A DNA stretch of 64,000 nucleotides from Sulfitobacter delicatus (GTDB lineage Bacteria; Pseudomonadota; Alphaproteobacteria; Rhodobacterales; Rhodobacteraceae): assembly GCF_900102535.1 (NCBI RefSeq), contig NZ_FNBP01000006.1, positions 1 through 64,000 on the forward strand, given 5' to 3'. Under the pieces are notes generated by a model. It searched no databases, was not told the DNA's origin, and worked only from the letters and a program-made list of their open reading frames with translations. A program made the translations under genes and the position numbers. Positions within the stretch are counted from its first letter, which is position 1; each line of letters opens with the position of its first letter. Positions 46,280 to 55,668 of this stretch are shown here, in pieces.

Positions 46280-48055
46280 ATGGATCTGGGTGTCATCGGT
46301 AACTGCGCGGTTTCCGCCTTGGTAAACCGTCAGGGGGCGATCAATTGGTTCTGCCTGCCGCGGTTTGACGGTGATCCTGTGTTCCACAGCCTGATGGGCC
46401 ACGGCGCGGGCGAAGAGGGTGACGGTGAGTTTGCCGTTGATCTGGAGGACGTGACTGCAACCGAACAACACTACCTGCCCAACACCGCCATCCTGCGCAC
46501 GGTGTTACGCAGCCCAAAGGGCGCAGTTGAGATCGTCGACTTCTGCCCCCGTTTCACCGCCTATGGCCGTAGCTTTCGACCGCAAATGCTGGTGCGTCAG
46601 GTCCGCCGGCTCGAAGGGTCACCCCGCGTCCGCATCCGCCTGCGCCCTCGTTTCGACTATGGCGAAGCGGCCCCCACCCTGACCCGCGGCTCGAACCACG
46701 TGCGATTTATCGGGCCCGAACAACGGATGCGCCTGACAACAGATGCGCCAATTGATCACATTCTGGACGCGCGGTTGATGAACCTCGAAGGCGAGATGAC
46801 CTTTATCCTCGGCCCGGACGAAACGCTCTCTGATAGCCCTGAGCAGATCGGCACCGCCTTCCGCACCAAAACCCTGCGCTATTGGCAGCGCTGGACGCAA
46901 CGTCTAGCGATCCCTTTTGAGTGGCAAGAAGCCGTCATCCGCGCCGCTATCACGTTAAAGCTTTGCAGCTATGAGCCAACCGGCGGGGTGATTGCCGCCA
47001 TCACCACCTCTCTGCCCGAAGCCCCGGATTCAGGCCGCAACTGGGATTACCGCTATTGCTGGGTGCGCGATGCTTTCTTTACCGTCCGCGCGCTCAACAG
47101 TCTCGCGGCGACGCGGACCTTGGAGCATTATTTTCAGTGGTTGATGAACGCCGTGGCCGACGCCGAAGGCGGACATATCCAGCCAGTGCTTGGCCTCGGC
47201 TTAGAGACGCAATTGACCGAGCGCATCTCCCCCAGTTTGCAGGGCTATCGCGGGATGGGACCGGTGCGGATCGGCAACCAAGCGCATGAGCATTTCCAGC
47301 ACGACACATACGGCAACATCATCCTCGGCGCGGCTCCGGCCTTTTTTGATCACCGTCTGCCGCTGAACACTGGCCGCACCGCCTTTGAACGGTTGGAGCC
47401 GCTTGGCGAACAGTCGTGGGAGTTGCATGACCAGCCTGACGCCGGGATCTGGGAGCTGCGCAGCCGTGCACGGATTCACACGTCTTCCTCGCTCATGTGC
47501 TGGGCCGCCTGTGACCGTCTGGCAAAGATCGCCAAACACCTCGGGCTAGCCGAACGCGCAACTCATTGGGCCGAACGCGCCGAAGTGATCCGCAACAAGA
47601 TCCTCGACAATGCTTGGTCCGAAGAGCGCGGCGCCTTTGTGGAAAGCTTCGGCGGCAAGACCTTGGACGCCAGCGTGCTGCTGATGGGCGAAGTCGGTTT
47701 CCTCCCGCCGAATGACCCGCGTTTCATCGCCACGGTCGAACGCCTGTCCGAAGTCCTGGGCCGCGGCCCCTTCATGTTGCGCTATGAGGAAGCTGACGAT
47801 TTTGGCGTGCCGGAAGTGGGCTTTAACGTCTGCGCCTTCTGGCGCATCGACGCGCTGGCCCGGATTGGCCGCGAGGAAGAGGCGCGCAAGCTCTTCGAAG
47901 AGCTCTTGGAAGCGCGCAACCACCTTGGTCTGATGTCCGAAGACACCGCATTTGCGACCGGCGAAGGCTGGGGCAACTTCCCGCAGACCTATTCCATGGT
48001 GGGCATCATCAACGGCGCGATGAGACTGTCACGGCGGTGGGAAGCGGAACTGTAA
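46280..48055 (+). CDS. Glycoside hydrolase family 15 protein (glucoamylase/trehalase-like)
   Basis: 591 aa. The N-terminal beta-sandwich begins LGVIGNCAVSALVNRQGAIN with PRFDGDPVF. The (alpha/alpha)6 catalytic domain has the family motif NWDYRYCWVRDAFF (about residue 255), the likely general acid Glu in PDAGIWELR, and a second acidic region at FGVPEVGFNVCAFW. It hydrolyses alpha-glucosides. Relatives next to otsAB genes include trehalases, so trehalose turnover is plausible. There is no signal peptide; it is cytoplasmic. The ATG at 46280 follows AAAGAGGA. Confidence 0.9.
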   Translation: MDLGVIGNCAVSALVNRQGAINWFCLPRFDGDPVFHSLMGHGAGEEGDGEFAVDLEDVTATEQHYLPNTAILRTVLRSPKGAVEIVDFCPRFTAYGRSFRPQMLVRQVRRLEGSPRVRIRLRPRFDYGEAAPTLTRGSNHVRFIGPEQRMRLTTDAPIDHILDARLMNLEGEMTFILGPDETLSDSPEQIGTAFRTKTLRYWQRWTQRLAIPFEWQEAVIRAAITLKLCSYEPTGGVIAAITTSLPEAPDSGRNWDYRYCWVRDAFFTVRALNSLAATRTLEHYFQWLMNAVADAEGGHIQPVLGLGLETQLTERISPSLQGYRGMGPVRIGNQAHEHFQHDTYGNIILGAAPAFFDHRLPLNTGRTAFERLEPLGEQSWELHDQPDAGIWELRSRARIHTSSSLMCWAACDRLAKIAKHLGLAERATHWAERAEVIRNKILDNAWSEERGAFVESFGGKTLDASVLLMGEVGFLPPNDPRFIATVERLSEVLGRGPFMLRYEEADDFGVPEVGFNVCAFWRIDALARIGREEEARKLFEELLEARNHLGLMSEDTAFATGEGWGNFPQTYSMVGIINGAMRLSRRWEAEL

Positions 48056-48103
48056 GGAGCGCTGCAGTTTTCGCGCGACCTTTCGCGATACCCTCGTTAG
48101 CAT

Positions 48104-48129
48104 CGACCCTATTACTGCAAACAGGGTCG
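48104..48129. promoter_or_regulatory. Inverted repeat in front of the LysE-family gene
   Basis: CGACCCT (48104-48110) and AGGGTCG (48123-48129), 12-base spacer, ending eight bases before the ATG. It could be a repressor site or a hairpin limiting ribosome access. Confidence 0.35.
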
Positions 48130-48137
48130 CAAGCATC

Positions 48138-48779
48138 ATGATCGATTGGCACGGAATCCTCGCCGTCTTCGCCGCATTCTTCGTCGTTGCAGCCTCACCG
48201 GGCCCGGCGACATTGGCCCTGGCGACCGTATCAGCTGCATCCGGACGGCGCAGCGGCACAATCTTTGGTGCTGGCCTTGCCATAGGGTTGGGGTTCTGGG
48301 GACTGGTTGCTGCAACGGGGCTCGGGGCGATCCTTCAGAGCACCGGCGTTTTGCTGACAGGTCTGAAGATTGCAGGTGGGCTCTATCTCCTCTGGCTTGC
48401 TTACGGCTCTGCCAGATCTGCTTGGCGTCCGTCGCAGGTGGAACGTGATCCAATGCTGCCGCAAAAGGATAATTGGTTCTGGCGCGGTTTGGTCTTGAAC
48501 CTGTCGAACCCGAAAGCTGTCTTTGCTTGGATGGCAGCCCTGTCGGTCGGGCTTGGGGGTGATGACGGCATTCTTGGCCTTGGCATTGCCACCGTCGGCT
48601 GTGCCTTGATCGGTTTGATCATTTACGCCGTCTATGCCGTCGCTTTTTCGTTCCAGCCCGTTATGCGTGGCTACGCAGAATTCAAATGTTGGATAGAGGG
48701 CGTTACAGCCGCGCTATTTGTCGTTGCAGGGCTTGCCCTTATTCGGTCGGCGCTGACCCGCAGTGCTGCCCCGCCGTAG
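48138..48779 (+). CDS. LysE/RhtB family amino-acid exporter
   Basis: 213 aa with about six hydrophobic spans. The N-terminal family motif ASPGPATLALATVSAASGRRSG (loop after the first span) and WRGLVLNLSNPKAVFAWMA are diagnostic. It exports an amino acid or similar small molecule. The ATG at 48138 has only a weak ribosome-binding site and a nearby inverted repeat. It stands alone between the GH15 gene and the convergent ior operon. Confidence 0.9.
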   Translation: MIDWHGILAVFAAFFVVAASPGPATLALATVSAASGRRSGTIFGAGLAIGLGFWGLVAATGLGAILQSTGVLLTGLKIAGGLYLLWLAYGSARSAWRPSQVERDPMLPQKDNWFWRGLVLNLSNPKAVFAWMAALSVGLGGDDGILGLGIATVGCALIGLIIYAVYAVAFSFQPVMRGYAEFKCWIEGVTAALFVVAGLALIRSALTRSAAPP

Positions 48780-48814
48780 AAGAGCTAATGCCCCTCCCCG
48801 GAACAGGCTAGGCG

Positions 48815-48838
48815 AAAAGAGGAGATCCTGCGATCTCC
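48815..48838 (-). terminator. Intrinsic terminator of the ior operon
   Basis: On the minus strand GGAGATC (48838-48832) pairs with GATCTCC (48827-48821), loop GCAG, then TCTTTTC. It lies ten bases after the iorB stop. Confidence 0.7.
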
Positions 48839-48848
48839 CCCCCTCGGC

Positions 48849-50393
48849 TCAGACGAAGGACCGCACCGTCGCAATTGCACCGTCCAGCGCCTCGCCATCT
48901 GCATCCTGCAGCGCCGCTTCGCGCAAACGCGCCACCCAGTCTGCCGCGTCCTCCCGTCCGCGCAAAAGATCAGCGGCATCCACCACCTTGTCGAACTTGC
49001 CGAGGCCCCGTGCGTGGGTGTCCGAATAACCCTTGATCAGCCGCCGACATTTCACCAGTTCCACCGCGAGGGCGTAGTCAGCGTCGACTTCGTCAAGGCA
49101 CCTGCCCAGCCAGTTGTCGAGATGTGCCACTTCAATCGCGTGTCGATGTGTCTTGAGGCGGTATCCCTTCAGCCCTCCCAGAAAATGCAGCATCAGGAAT
49201 GCCGGTAGCCGGTCGGTGCGCAACCGGCGGCCTTTGTCGAACCAGCGGTTCAGGCGCGCCATCCATTTGTCGCTAGCCTCAACCCTCGCGCCGAGGCGCG
49301 CGGGCATCAGACCGGCGATTTCCTCTGCACGCGGATGGAAATACTCGGTCAACTGCATGAGGTTTGCATCGCCGGCACGCATCTCCTGTCGGATATGGGT
49401 AAAACGCGGGGCGCGGGTTTTCAGGTCTGCGACGCGGATGATGTCGTCATAGGCCATGGCATTGGCAATGTATTTTGCGGCCTCTGCCGAAAGTCGCCAG
49501 TCCCGCGCCGCACTGTCGCGGGCCAATACTGTGTCGAGCCGGTCGAGATAGAGCGCCCCATAGGCACAGTCTTGAAAATTCACCACTTTGGCCAGTCCGG
49601 CCAGTGCCAAGTCATGTACGGGCTCGGGCAGACGGTCAGCGCGGCTGACGAGGGCAGTCCACTCCGCCTGAAGTGCCTCTGGCCCGACGAGTTGGAACGG
49701 TGCGGCTTCCTTCTCTGCCGCAGCGGGGGCGGTCTGCTGCAGCTTGCCCTGTGCGGCGTCAAAGCCCACGGCGAAGGCACGCAGGGAAGGCTCGACCCCC
49801 TTGCCGCCTGCGCGGATGGCGTTCTCATAAGCCTCGCGGCGGAAGGGCAGCGCGCCGGAGCCTGCCAGCGCACCAAAAAGCGACGCTGAGATGACCGAGC
49901 CAGCGCCAACCGCCAGCCCTTCCATATCCTCAAGGATCAAATTCTGCGCCGCGATTTCAGCCGCCGCGCGGACTTCATCGGCGTCAGCAATGCCATCACC
50001 GGGGGCCATTTTCTCGCTCACCGCCAGCGCGCGGTGGGTCGAGCCGATCAGCGTCGTGCGATCCGGCGTCACAAAGCCACGCATCACCGCGCGCCCGACT
50101 TCCATCATTTCAGCCGCGATCAGCACATCGACGTCCCCCGCCGCCGGGGCCAGCGCGAAAACCGGGTCGAGCGCGCCTTTCGGGGCCATTTCGACATAGT
50201 AGATCGTGGCCCCCGTGCGCTGCGCCACGCCCGCGACCGAGGTCGCCTGACAGACATAGCCCTCGGCCCGCGCCATGGCCTCAATCCAGCCGGTCAGCAC
50301 GCCGCCACCCTGCCCGCCCACGGCCATGACGGCCAGCTTGATGATCTTCTCGACCCGCACGTCGGGGGTTTTTTGCGGCAGCACCATATTCAC
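48849..50393 (-). CDS. iorB: Indolepyruvate oxidoreductase beta subunit with long C-terminal extension
   Basis: 514 aa. The first about 190 residues are the gamma-type domain of 2-oxoacid:ferredoxin oxidoreductases (AVGGQGGGVLTGWIEAMA, VAGVAQRTGATIYYVEM). The remaining about 300 residues, rich in Ala and Arg, are an extension absent from archaeal IorB (about 200 aa) but usual in proteobacterial long forms. With IorA it oxidatively decarboxylates aryl pyruvates to aryl-acetyl-CoA. The GTG at 50393 overlaps the iorA stop (GTGA) and has AAGGAG upstream; an ATG at 50387 is less well placed. Confidence 0.93.
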   Translation of the reverse strand: MNMVLPQKTPDVRVEKIIKLAVMAVGGQGGGVLTGWIEAMARAEGYVCQATSVAGVAQRTGATIYYVEMAPKGALDPVFALAPAAGDVDVLIAAEMMEVGRAVMRGFVTPDRTTLIGSTHRALAVSEKMAPGDGIADADEVRAAAEIAAQNLILEDMEGLAVGAGSVISASLFGALAGSGALPFRREAYENAIRAGGKGVEPSLRAFAVGFDAAQGKLQQTAPAAAEKEAAPFQLVGPEALQAEWTALVSRADRLPEPVHDLALAGLAKVVNFQDCAYGALYLDRLDTVLARDSAARDWRLSAEAAKYIANAMAYDDIIRVADLKTRAPRFTHIRQEMRAGDANLMQLTEYFHPRAEEIAGLMPARLGARVEASDKWMARLNRWFDKGRRLRTDRLPAFLMLHFLGGLKGYRLKTHRHAIEVAHLDNWLGRCLDEVDADYALAVELVKCRRLIKGYSDTHARGLGKFDKVVDAADLLRGREDAADWVARLREAALQDADGEALDGAIATVRSFV

Positions 50394-52540
50394 GTCGTCA
50401 CTCCTTCGCTGCGCAGCCGTTTGGCGTCACGCCGATCTTGCAGCCAGCGGATGATCTGCGCGGTCTTATCGGCGCGCCAGCGCTCGAACCGGGTTGGGTT
50501 ATGCACCACATCGGCCTGATAGAAAGACGGGCAAAGCACCGCCGTATCGGCGACCTCGCCACAGTTGCCGCAGCCCACACAGGTCTGGTCGATATGCGCC
50601 ACCGGATCGTCGCGCAGCGGATCATCGAGGCGTTTGAGCGACAGCGATGGGCAGCCCGACAGTCGGATACAGGCGTGATCGCCGGTGCAAACATCGGCAT
50701 CCACACCAAAGCGCGGCACCTCCATACGCCGGCCTTCTTTAATGGCCTTATTGCGCAGCGGCTTCTCGCGCCGCTGTTTGTTCAGCATACATTCCGACGA
50801 GGCGACGATGACCTTCGGCCCTTTGTAATCCGTGGTCAGCGCCTCGCGCAGCACCTCACGCAGCTTGCCCACGTCATAGGTCCGATCAATCTGCCGGACC
50901 CATTCGACGCCGACTCCCTTAAGCGCCTTGGAGATCGGGTTGTTCGTCGATTTCGTGTCGTTATGCGCCCGCGAAGACATCACATCCTGCCCGCCGGTGG
51001 CAGCGGAATAGTAGTTGTCGACAATCACCGCGACGCTGTCGGATTTGTTGAACACCATGTTGCCGATCGAGGTCGACAGACCGTTGTGCCAGAACCCCCC
51101 GTCGCCCAGGATCGAGATCACCCGCTTGTCACCGCCTCCGTCAAAAGCCGCGTTGGAGGCCGGGCCGAGGCCATAGCCCATGGTCGAGCCGCCGATCTCG
51201 AAAGGCGGCAGAACGCCAAAGAGGTGGCAGCCAATATCGCCGGTGATCTGGTGTTTGCCCAATTCCTGCTCGGTCAGTTTCATCGCGGCAAAGATCGGAC
51301 GTTCCGGGCAGCCGGTGCAGAAACCCGGCGGGCGGATTGGCACGGTGTCGGTGAGGTCGGGGATCGCGGGGGCTTCGGCGTTGGGCGCGCGCACCGCGCC
51401 GGGCAGCATCTCCGGTGCTGCGATTTTCAGAAAGCCCGTGACCCCGTCGAGCAGCACTTGCCCGGTGTATTCCCCCGCCATCGGCAGCACGTCTTTGCCG
51501 TGCAGCTTCACCTTACGCTCCAACTTATAAAGGTAGGACCCAAGCTGCTGTTCGATGTGATCGGGCTGCCCTTCCTCGACCACCAGCACATGTTCTTTGC
51601 CCGCACAGAAGTTGTCGAACTCGTCCTTGAGCAGCGGGTAAGTCACGTTCAGCACATAAAGCGGCACGTCGGTCTCGCCGTGGATATCCGCCAGCCCCAA
51701 CCGTTGAAGCGCACGGATGACCGAATTGTACATGCCGCCCTGCACCACGATGCCCAAAGGCGCTTTCTCGGGGCCGAAGACCTCATTGAGCTTGTTGTCG
51801 CGGATGAATTTCTCCGCCGCGGGCCAGCGGTTCTCGATCTTGTCCTTCTCATGCAGATAGGACATCGGCGGCAGCACCACGCGGTTGAAATCCGACCGCG
51901 GGTTGGCGGCGGCTTCGGCCACCGTCAGCGGCGGGCGCTGGTTGTCTTTGGTCTCGAAACTGCCGGTCACATGGCACGACCTGATGCGCACCATCAGCAT
52001 GACCGGCGTATTACTGGCCTCCGAGAGTTCAAAGCCGTCCTTCACCGCCTTTGTGATGCAAGGCAGGTTCGGGCGCGGGTCGAGCATCCAGAACTGCGAT
52101 TTCATGGCAAAGCCGTGGGAGCGTTCCTGCATGATCGAGGAGCCTTCGCCGTAGTCCTCGCCCACGATCACCAAAGCGCCGCCGGTGACGCCGGAAGAAC
52201 TAAGGTTCGCCAAAGCGTCCGAGGCGACGTTCACGCCCACCGGCCCTTTGAAGGTCACCGCGCCGCGAATGGGGTAATGCACGCTCGCCGCCAGCATCGC
52301 CGCTGCTGCTGCCTCGGACGCATTCGCCTCGAACCGCACGCCCAACTCGCCCATTAGCTCTTCGGCATCGGCCAGCACATCCATCAGATGCGAGATCGGC
52401 GCGCCCTGATAGCCGCCCACATAGCCGACCCCGTTTTCCAACAACGCCTTGGTGATCGCGAGGATACCCTCACCTGTGAAGACGTCGCCGTCTCCCTTGC
52501 GCAGGTGCTCTACCTCTGCCTTGAACGAACGCTCGGCCAT
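50390..52540 (-). CDS. iorA: Indolepyruvate ferredoxin oxidoreductase alpha subunit
   Basis: 716 aa. The N-terminal pyrimidine-binding half (GVGYVGGYQGAPISHLMDVL) is followed by the thiamine-diphosphate half with GDIGCH, LGDGGFWHNGLST and NYYSAATGGQ. The C-terminal ferredoxin-like domain has one irregular cysteine set (CTGDHACIRLSGC) and one standard CVGCGNCG plus distal Cys. The substrate is an aryl pyruvate from aromatic amino acids. It starts nine bases after marR. Confidence 0.94.
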   Translation of the reverse strand: MAERSFKAEVEHLRKGDGDVFTGEGILAITKALLENGVGYVGGYQGAPISHLMDVLADAEELMGELGVRFEANASEAAAAAMLAASVHYPIRGAVTFKGPVGVNVASDALANLSSSGVTGGALVIVGEDYGEGSSIMQERSHGFAMKSQFWMLDPRPNLPCITKAVKDGFELSEASNTPVMLMVRIRSCHVTGSFETKDNQRPPLTVAEAAANPRSDFNRVVLPPMSYLHEKDKIENRWPAAEKFIRDNKLNEVFGPEKAPLGIVVQGGMYNSVIRALQRLGLADIHGETDVPLYVLNVTYPLLKDEFDNFCAGKEHVLVVEEGQPDHIEQQLGSYLYKLERKVKLHGKDVLPMAGEYTGQVLLDGVTGFLKIAAPEMLPGAVRAPNAEAPAIPDLTDTVPIRPPGFCTGCPERPIFAAMKLTEQELGKHQITGDIGCHLFGVLPPFEIGGSTMGYGLGPASNAAFDGGGDKRVISILGDGGFWHNGLSTSIGNMVFNKSDSVAVIVDNYYSAATGGQDVMSSRAHNDTKSTNNPISKALKGVGVEWVRQIDRTYDVGKLREVLREALTTDYKGPKVIVASSECMLNKQRREKPLRNKAIKEGRRMEVPRFGVDADVCTGDHACIRLSGCPSLSLKRLDDPLRDDPVAHIDQTCVGCGNCGEVADTAVLCPSFYQADVVHNPTRFERWRADKTAQIIRWLQDRRDAKRLRSEGVTT

Positions 52541-52549
52541 CGGACCCTC

Positions 52550-53029
52550 TTAAAAATCGTGTTTGCGGATGTTGCGCAGCATGGTGCGCAGGGTGGCCAC
52601 AAAGGCCTCTTTTTCGGCGGCGTCGATGCCCTTGAACATCGCGTCATGGGAGGCCGCCATATGGGGCCAGAGCCGCTCGTAAGCCTCGCGCCCCTTTTCG
52701 GTCAGATAGACACGGGTGGCACGGCTGTCGGTCGCGTCGGTCTCGCGCCGCACCATGCCGTCGCGCACCAAAGCATCAAGCGCGCGGCTCAATGTCGATT
52801 GCTGCACCACCGCATAGACTGCCAATTCGCGGATCAAAATGCCGTCGATCACCGACAGCACCGCGAGCGAACGCATCTGGGGCGTCGTCAGCCCAAGGGC
52901 TGCCATTTCAGTGGATAGGGCAGCGTTGTACCGCCCCATGATCCGGTTCATCAGATAGGGCGCGAAATTGTCGAGCCCGAGCTGCTCCAGCGGCACTTCG
53001 TCCGCGTTATCATGGGACGGTTTGCTCAT
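52550..53029 (-). CDS. MarR-family transcriptional regulator
   Basis: 159 aa. The winged helix-turn-helix core includes RELAVYAVVQQSTLSRALDAL and the wing RRETDATDSRATRVYLTEKG. It lies three bases after the cyclase gene and nine before iorA, inside the operon it probably regulates; an aromatic acid would be a typical ligand. No convincing palindromic operator was found upstream of the operon (53825-53972). Confidence 0.9.
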   Translation of the reverse strand: MSKPSHDNADEVPLEQLGLDNFAPYLMNRIMGRYNAALSTEMAALGLTTPQMRSLAVLSVIDGILIRELAVYAVVQQSTLSRALDALVRDGMVRRETDATDSRATRVYLTEKGREAYERLWPHMAASHDAMFKGIDAAEKEAFVATLRTMLRNIRKHDF

Positions 53030-53032
53030 CGT

Positions 53033-53824
53033 TTAGCCCTTTGGCACAAGCGCCAGCGCCCGGATCGGGCTGCCGGTGCCGTTCTTGATCTTGAGCGGGG
53101 CCGCGATCAGCACCGCACCCTTTGGCGGCAGCTTGTCGAGGTTCGCAAGACTGGCCAGACCAAAACAGTTGTTCTTATGCAGCAGGTTGTGCGCAGGGTA
53201 CGGCGGCTCCATCCCGCCAGCTTGGCCCGCGTCTGTCCCGATACACTGGGTGCCCCAGCCGACGATCTTTTTGCTCATCAGGTATTCGATGGCGTCCGGG
53301 GTTGGTCCGGGGCTGTGCGGCCCGGTTTCATCCGCGTTGAGGAAGCGCGCTTCGTCGTTTACCCGCTGGTCCCAATCGGTCCGCATAACGACCCAGTCGC
53401 CCGCGTTGATCTCGCCATATTCAGCTTCCCATTCCTTGATGCCCTTTGCGTCGAGGAGGAAATCCGGGTCTTCTTGGGATTGTTGCGAACAGTCGATGAC
53501 GTTTACCGGAGCAACAAGGCGCTGCACGTCGAGCGTGTCGGTGAAACCATCTTCGTAATCCTTGCCGGTAATCCAGTGGTGCGGCGCGTCGAAATGGGTG
53601 CCCGAGTGTTCACCCAGTACCATCCAGTTCCAAGCAAAGAACGGGCCGTCTTCGTCGTATTCGCTGATCTTGTGAATCTCGACCTTGGGGGTTGGCTTGG
53701 CGAAGTCTGCGGGCAGCTGTAGAATCGGTGTGTCGGGGCCAAGGACGCCGGAGCAGTCCACCACTTCGACACCGCCTGAGGCCAACATCGCCCCGAAATC
53801 GCGCATTACGTCTGTTGCACTCAT
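53033..53824 (-). CDS. Cyclase-family metal-dependent hydrolase (isatin-hydrolase/kynurenine-formamidase-like)
   Basis: 263 aa. The metal-binding signature HxGTHxDxPxH is seen as HSGTHFDAPHHW around residue 73, and a TDWDQR segment near residue 150 completes the site. Members open cyclic amides or formamides: isatin hydrolase, kynurenine formamidase. With iorAB and marR in one operon, an indole-related substrate such as isatin is attractive, but this is inference. The ATG at 53824 follows AGGGAG. A 6-bp hairpin (53845-53863) lies in the leader. Confidence 0.88.
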   Translation of the reverse strand: MSATDVMRDFGAMLASGGVEVVDCSGVLGPDTPILQLPADFAKPTPKVEIHKISEYDEDGPFFAWNWMVLGEHSGTHFDAPHHWITGKDYEDGFTDTLDVQRLVAPVNVIDCSQQSQEDPDFLLDAKGIKEWEAEYGEINAGDWVVMRTDWDQRVNDEARFLNADETGPHSPGPTPDAIEYLMSKKIVGWGTQCIGTDAGQAGGMEPPYPAHNLLHKNNCFGLASLANLDKLPPKGAVLIAAPLKIKNGTGSPIRALALVPKG

Positions 53825-53972
53825 TTATCTTTCTCCCTGATTGACGCACCCTCTCCCGGTGCGGTGATCCCACAGGAACGCTAGACAAATTTATATGCGT
53901 TTGCAATTATCTTCTTCACCTGTTTCGCGAAGAACGGGAAAACCAGAAGGGCGAAGATGCTTTCTACAGCAC

Positions 53973-55655
53973 TTACGCTTCTGCAAGCCACTTCGGCAGG
54001 GCGTCAGGGGCATAACCTGTGACAGCCGCTTCGACACAATCCGCAATACTCCCAAAGCGCACAGCACGGCCCGAGAGGCCGGGCGCGTAATGAGCGTATT
54101 TGCCGGAGTTGGTCATCAATACTTCCGCAGAGGGTGGAAACACCGGTTCGGAAATCGAGCACCAGCAAATGTCAGGCACCACCTGAACCCCTGCCGCTTC
54201 GAGCCGCGCGGCAGTCCCATCTTCGCGCGCGGCTTTAAGTGTGTCGTGACCCAAGGTGACGATAACCGCCGTGTCGGAATGGCATCGTCGCCCGGCGAGC
54301 GCGGCATCCAAGGCCTGACATTCAGCCTGCGAAAAATGCGGGCTGCCGAATGCGATCAAGTCAACCTTAGCCGGCCCCGCGTTAAACCGTCGCCAAACCT
54401 GTCGCAGATCGTCGAGCGTGATCTGAACCGTATCAGCCTGCGCGCTTGTCGGTAGATCCGCCTCAGGCGTGATCCCGGCCACATGTAACATCGGCGCTGC
54501 AGAGGTCGTGCCGAAGGCGGCGCAAAGACCTTTGAGGTCATCTTCGTTCGGCGCGGACGTTTCTAGCCCGCGCAAAAGCGGAATCCGATCCGGCGCTGCT
54601 TGTCCGGCCAGCCAGCCAAGCATGGGCCAGATCGCCTCGTCATACTGCGCAGGTAGCTCGACCTCGATCACGCGGCGCGGCGCGCGCTGACTGTCAAGAT
54701 AGACACCCGACAACGGCGCCCTTCCGGTCAGCGCGATACAGAGGTCAAAGAAATCAGGATGCTTCACCGTTCGCGCGCCGAGCACGCTGTTGGCATAGAT
54801 CACCGCGTTCGACTCGGACCAAGCGATGATCTCGCCGTGCTCGGGCGGGGCGGGCAATTGGTAGGGGGCGCAGGTGAAACTCGGCTGTGCGCCCATGGTG
54901 ACATAGGCATCGGCGAGGCGACTGGCGGGCAGGCCGAAATCGGGCGGGACACCTTGAGTGCGCCAGTTGCCGTGATCGACCGAGATCGCATTCATCGTCG
55001 TCGGCACCCGCACCTGCGACCCCATATCGGCCATCGTCTGCGCGAACAGTAGATTGGCGGGGCTGGCATAGATGCAGCCATCGATATGCACACGCGTCAC
55101 GTCGATAAGCTGGGCCGCCCCCTGCCCGCCTGCCATCGTGCAGATGATCTCCATCGCCAATTGCACCGCAGGGCCTTCGGCACCGTCGAGCATCGCTTGA
55201 TCTTGAGCGCTGAGCATCAAGCTTCGGGCCGATTGGCCTGTTAGCGGCAAAGCCCAACCATCCGCACGCAGCATGTCCGGCGAGATTTGAGCTCGACGGG
55301 TCTTGGCCAGCCGGTCGAAATCCTCTGCCCCCAGCCGCATGACAGGCAGCGGCTTGTCGAACATCTTACCCGCGATCAGCGCGCCGAGGGTCAGGACATC
55401 CTCCGCCTCGCGAAACACCAGCGCTGCCGGCGCATGCCCATTAAGCGCCATTTCGAGCAAGACCCCGCTGCCTGTGCAAGAGCCGCGGCTGGTCGGCATC
55501 AAGACCACCTTGCCTGCCAGCGATTGTCCACAGAGCGGGTGATGTGCGTCAATGACCATACCGGTGGCGGGATCAACGCCTCCCCAAAAGCTCAGCCCCT
55601 CGGCCGAGGCAAGAACCGCGCCTTCGGCGACAGCGGGAACGATGATTTGGGCCAT
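53973..55655 (-). CDS. Aconitase X, fused type (probable cis-3-hydroxy-L-proline dehydratase)
   Basis: 560 aa. The N-terminal swivel domain (DUF126, about residues 1-130, with [13 protein letters not shown]) is fused to the catalytic DUF521 domain. This fused bacterial type IIa was shown to dehydrate cis-3-hydroxy-L-proline to delta-1-pyrroline-2-carboxylate. Cysteines that may hold the iron-sulfur cluster are present (for example in [15 protein letters not shown] and FTCAPYQLP), though I cannot assign them individually. The ATG at 55655 gives the conserved start; ATG 55688 would overlap the racemase. It is the last gene of the hydroxyproline operon. Confidence 0.87.
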   Translation of the reverse strand: MAQIIVPAVAEGAVLASAEGLSFWGGVDPATGMVIDAHHPLCGQSLAGKVVLMPTSRGSCTGSGVLLEMALNGHAPAALVFREAEDVLTLGALIAGKMFDKPLPVMRLGAEDFDRLAKTRRAQISPDMLRADGWALPLTGQSARSLMLSAQDQAMLDGAEGPAVQLAMEIICTMAGGQGAAQLIDVTRVHIDGCIYASPANLLFAQTMADMGSQVRVPTTMNAISVDHGNWRTQGVPPDFGLPASRLADAYVTMGAQPSFTCAPYQLPAPPEHGEIIAWSESNAVIYANSVLGARTVKHPDFFDLCIALTGRAPLSGVYLDSQRAPRRVIEVELPAQYDEAIWPMLGWLAGQAAPDRIPLLRGLETSAPNEDDLKGLCAAFGTTSAAPMLHVAGITPEADLPTSAQADTVQITLDDLRQVWRRFNAGPAKVDLIAFGSPHFSQAECQALDAALAGRRCHSDTAVIVTLGHDTLKAAREDGTAARLEAAGVQVVPDICWCSISEPVFPPSAEVLMTNSGKYAHYAPGLSGRAVRFGSIADCVEAAVTGYAPDALPKWLAEA

Positions 55656-55668
55656 GAGGGACTTTCGG

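Noticed and set aside
50438..52357. Long plus-strand reading frame (639 codons) opposite iorA
   Set aside because: It is antisense to a gene with clear cofactor and cysteine motifs. Its translation is Arg/His-rich without family features, as expected from a high-GC codon shadow.
53876..53902. GGAAC-N18-CGTT on the plus strand
   Set aside because: The spacer is 18 rather than 16 bases and no plus-strand gene follows; both neighbours are on the minus strand.
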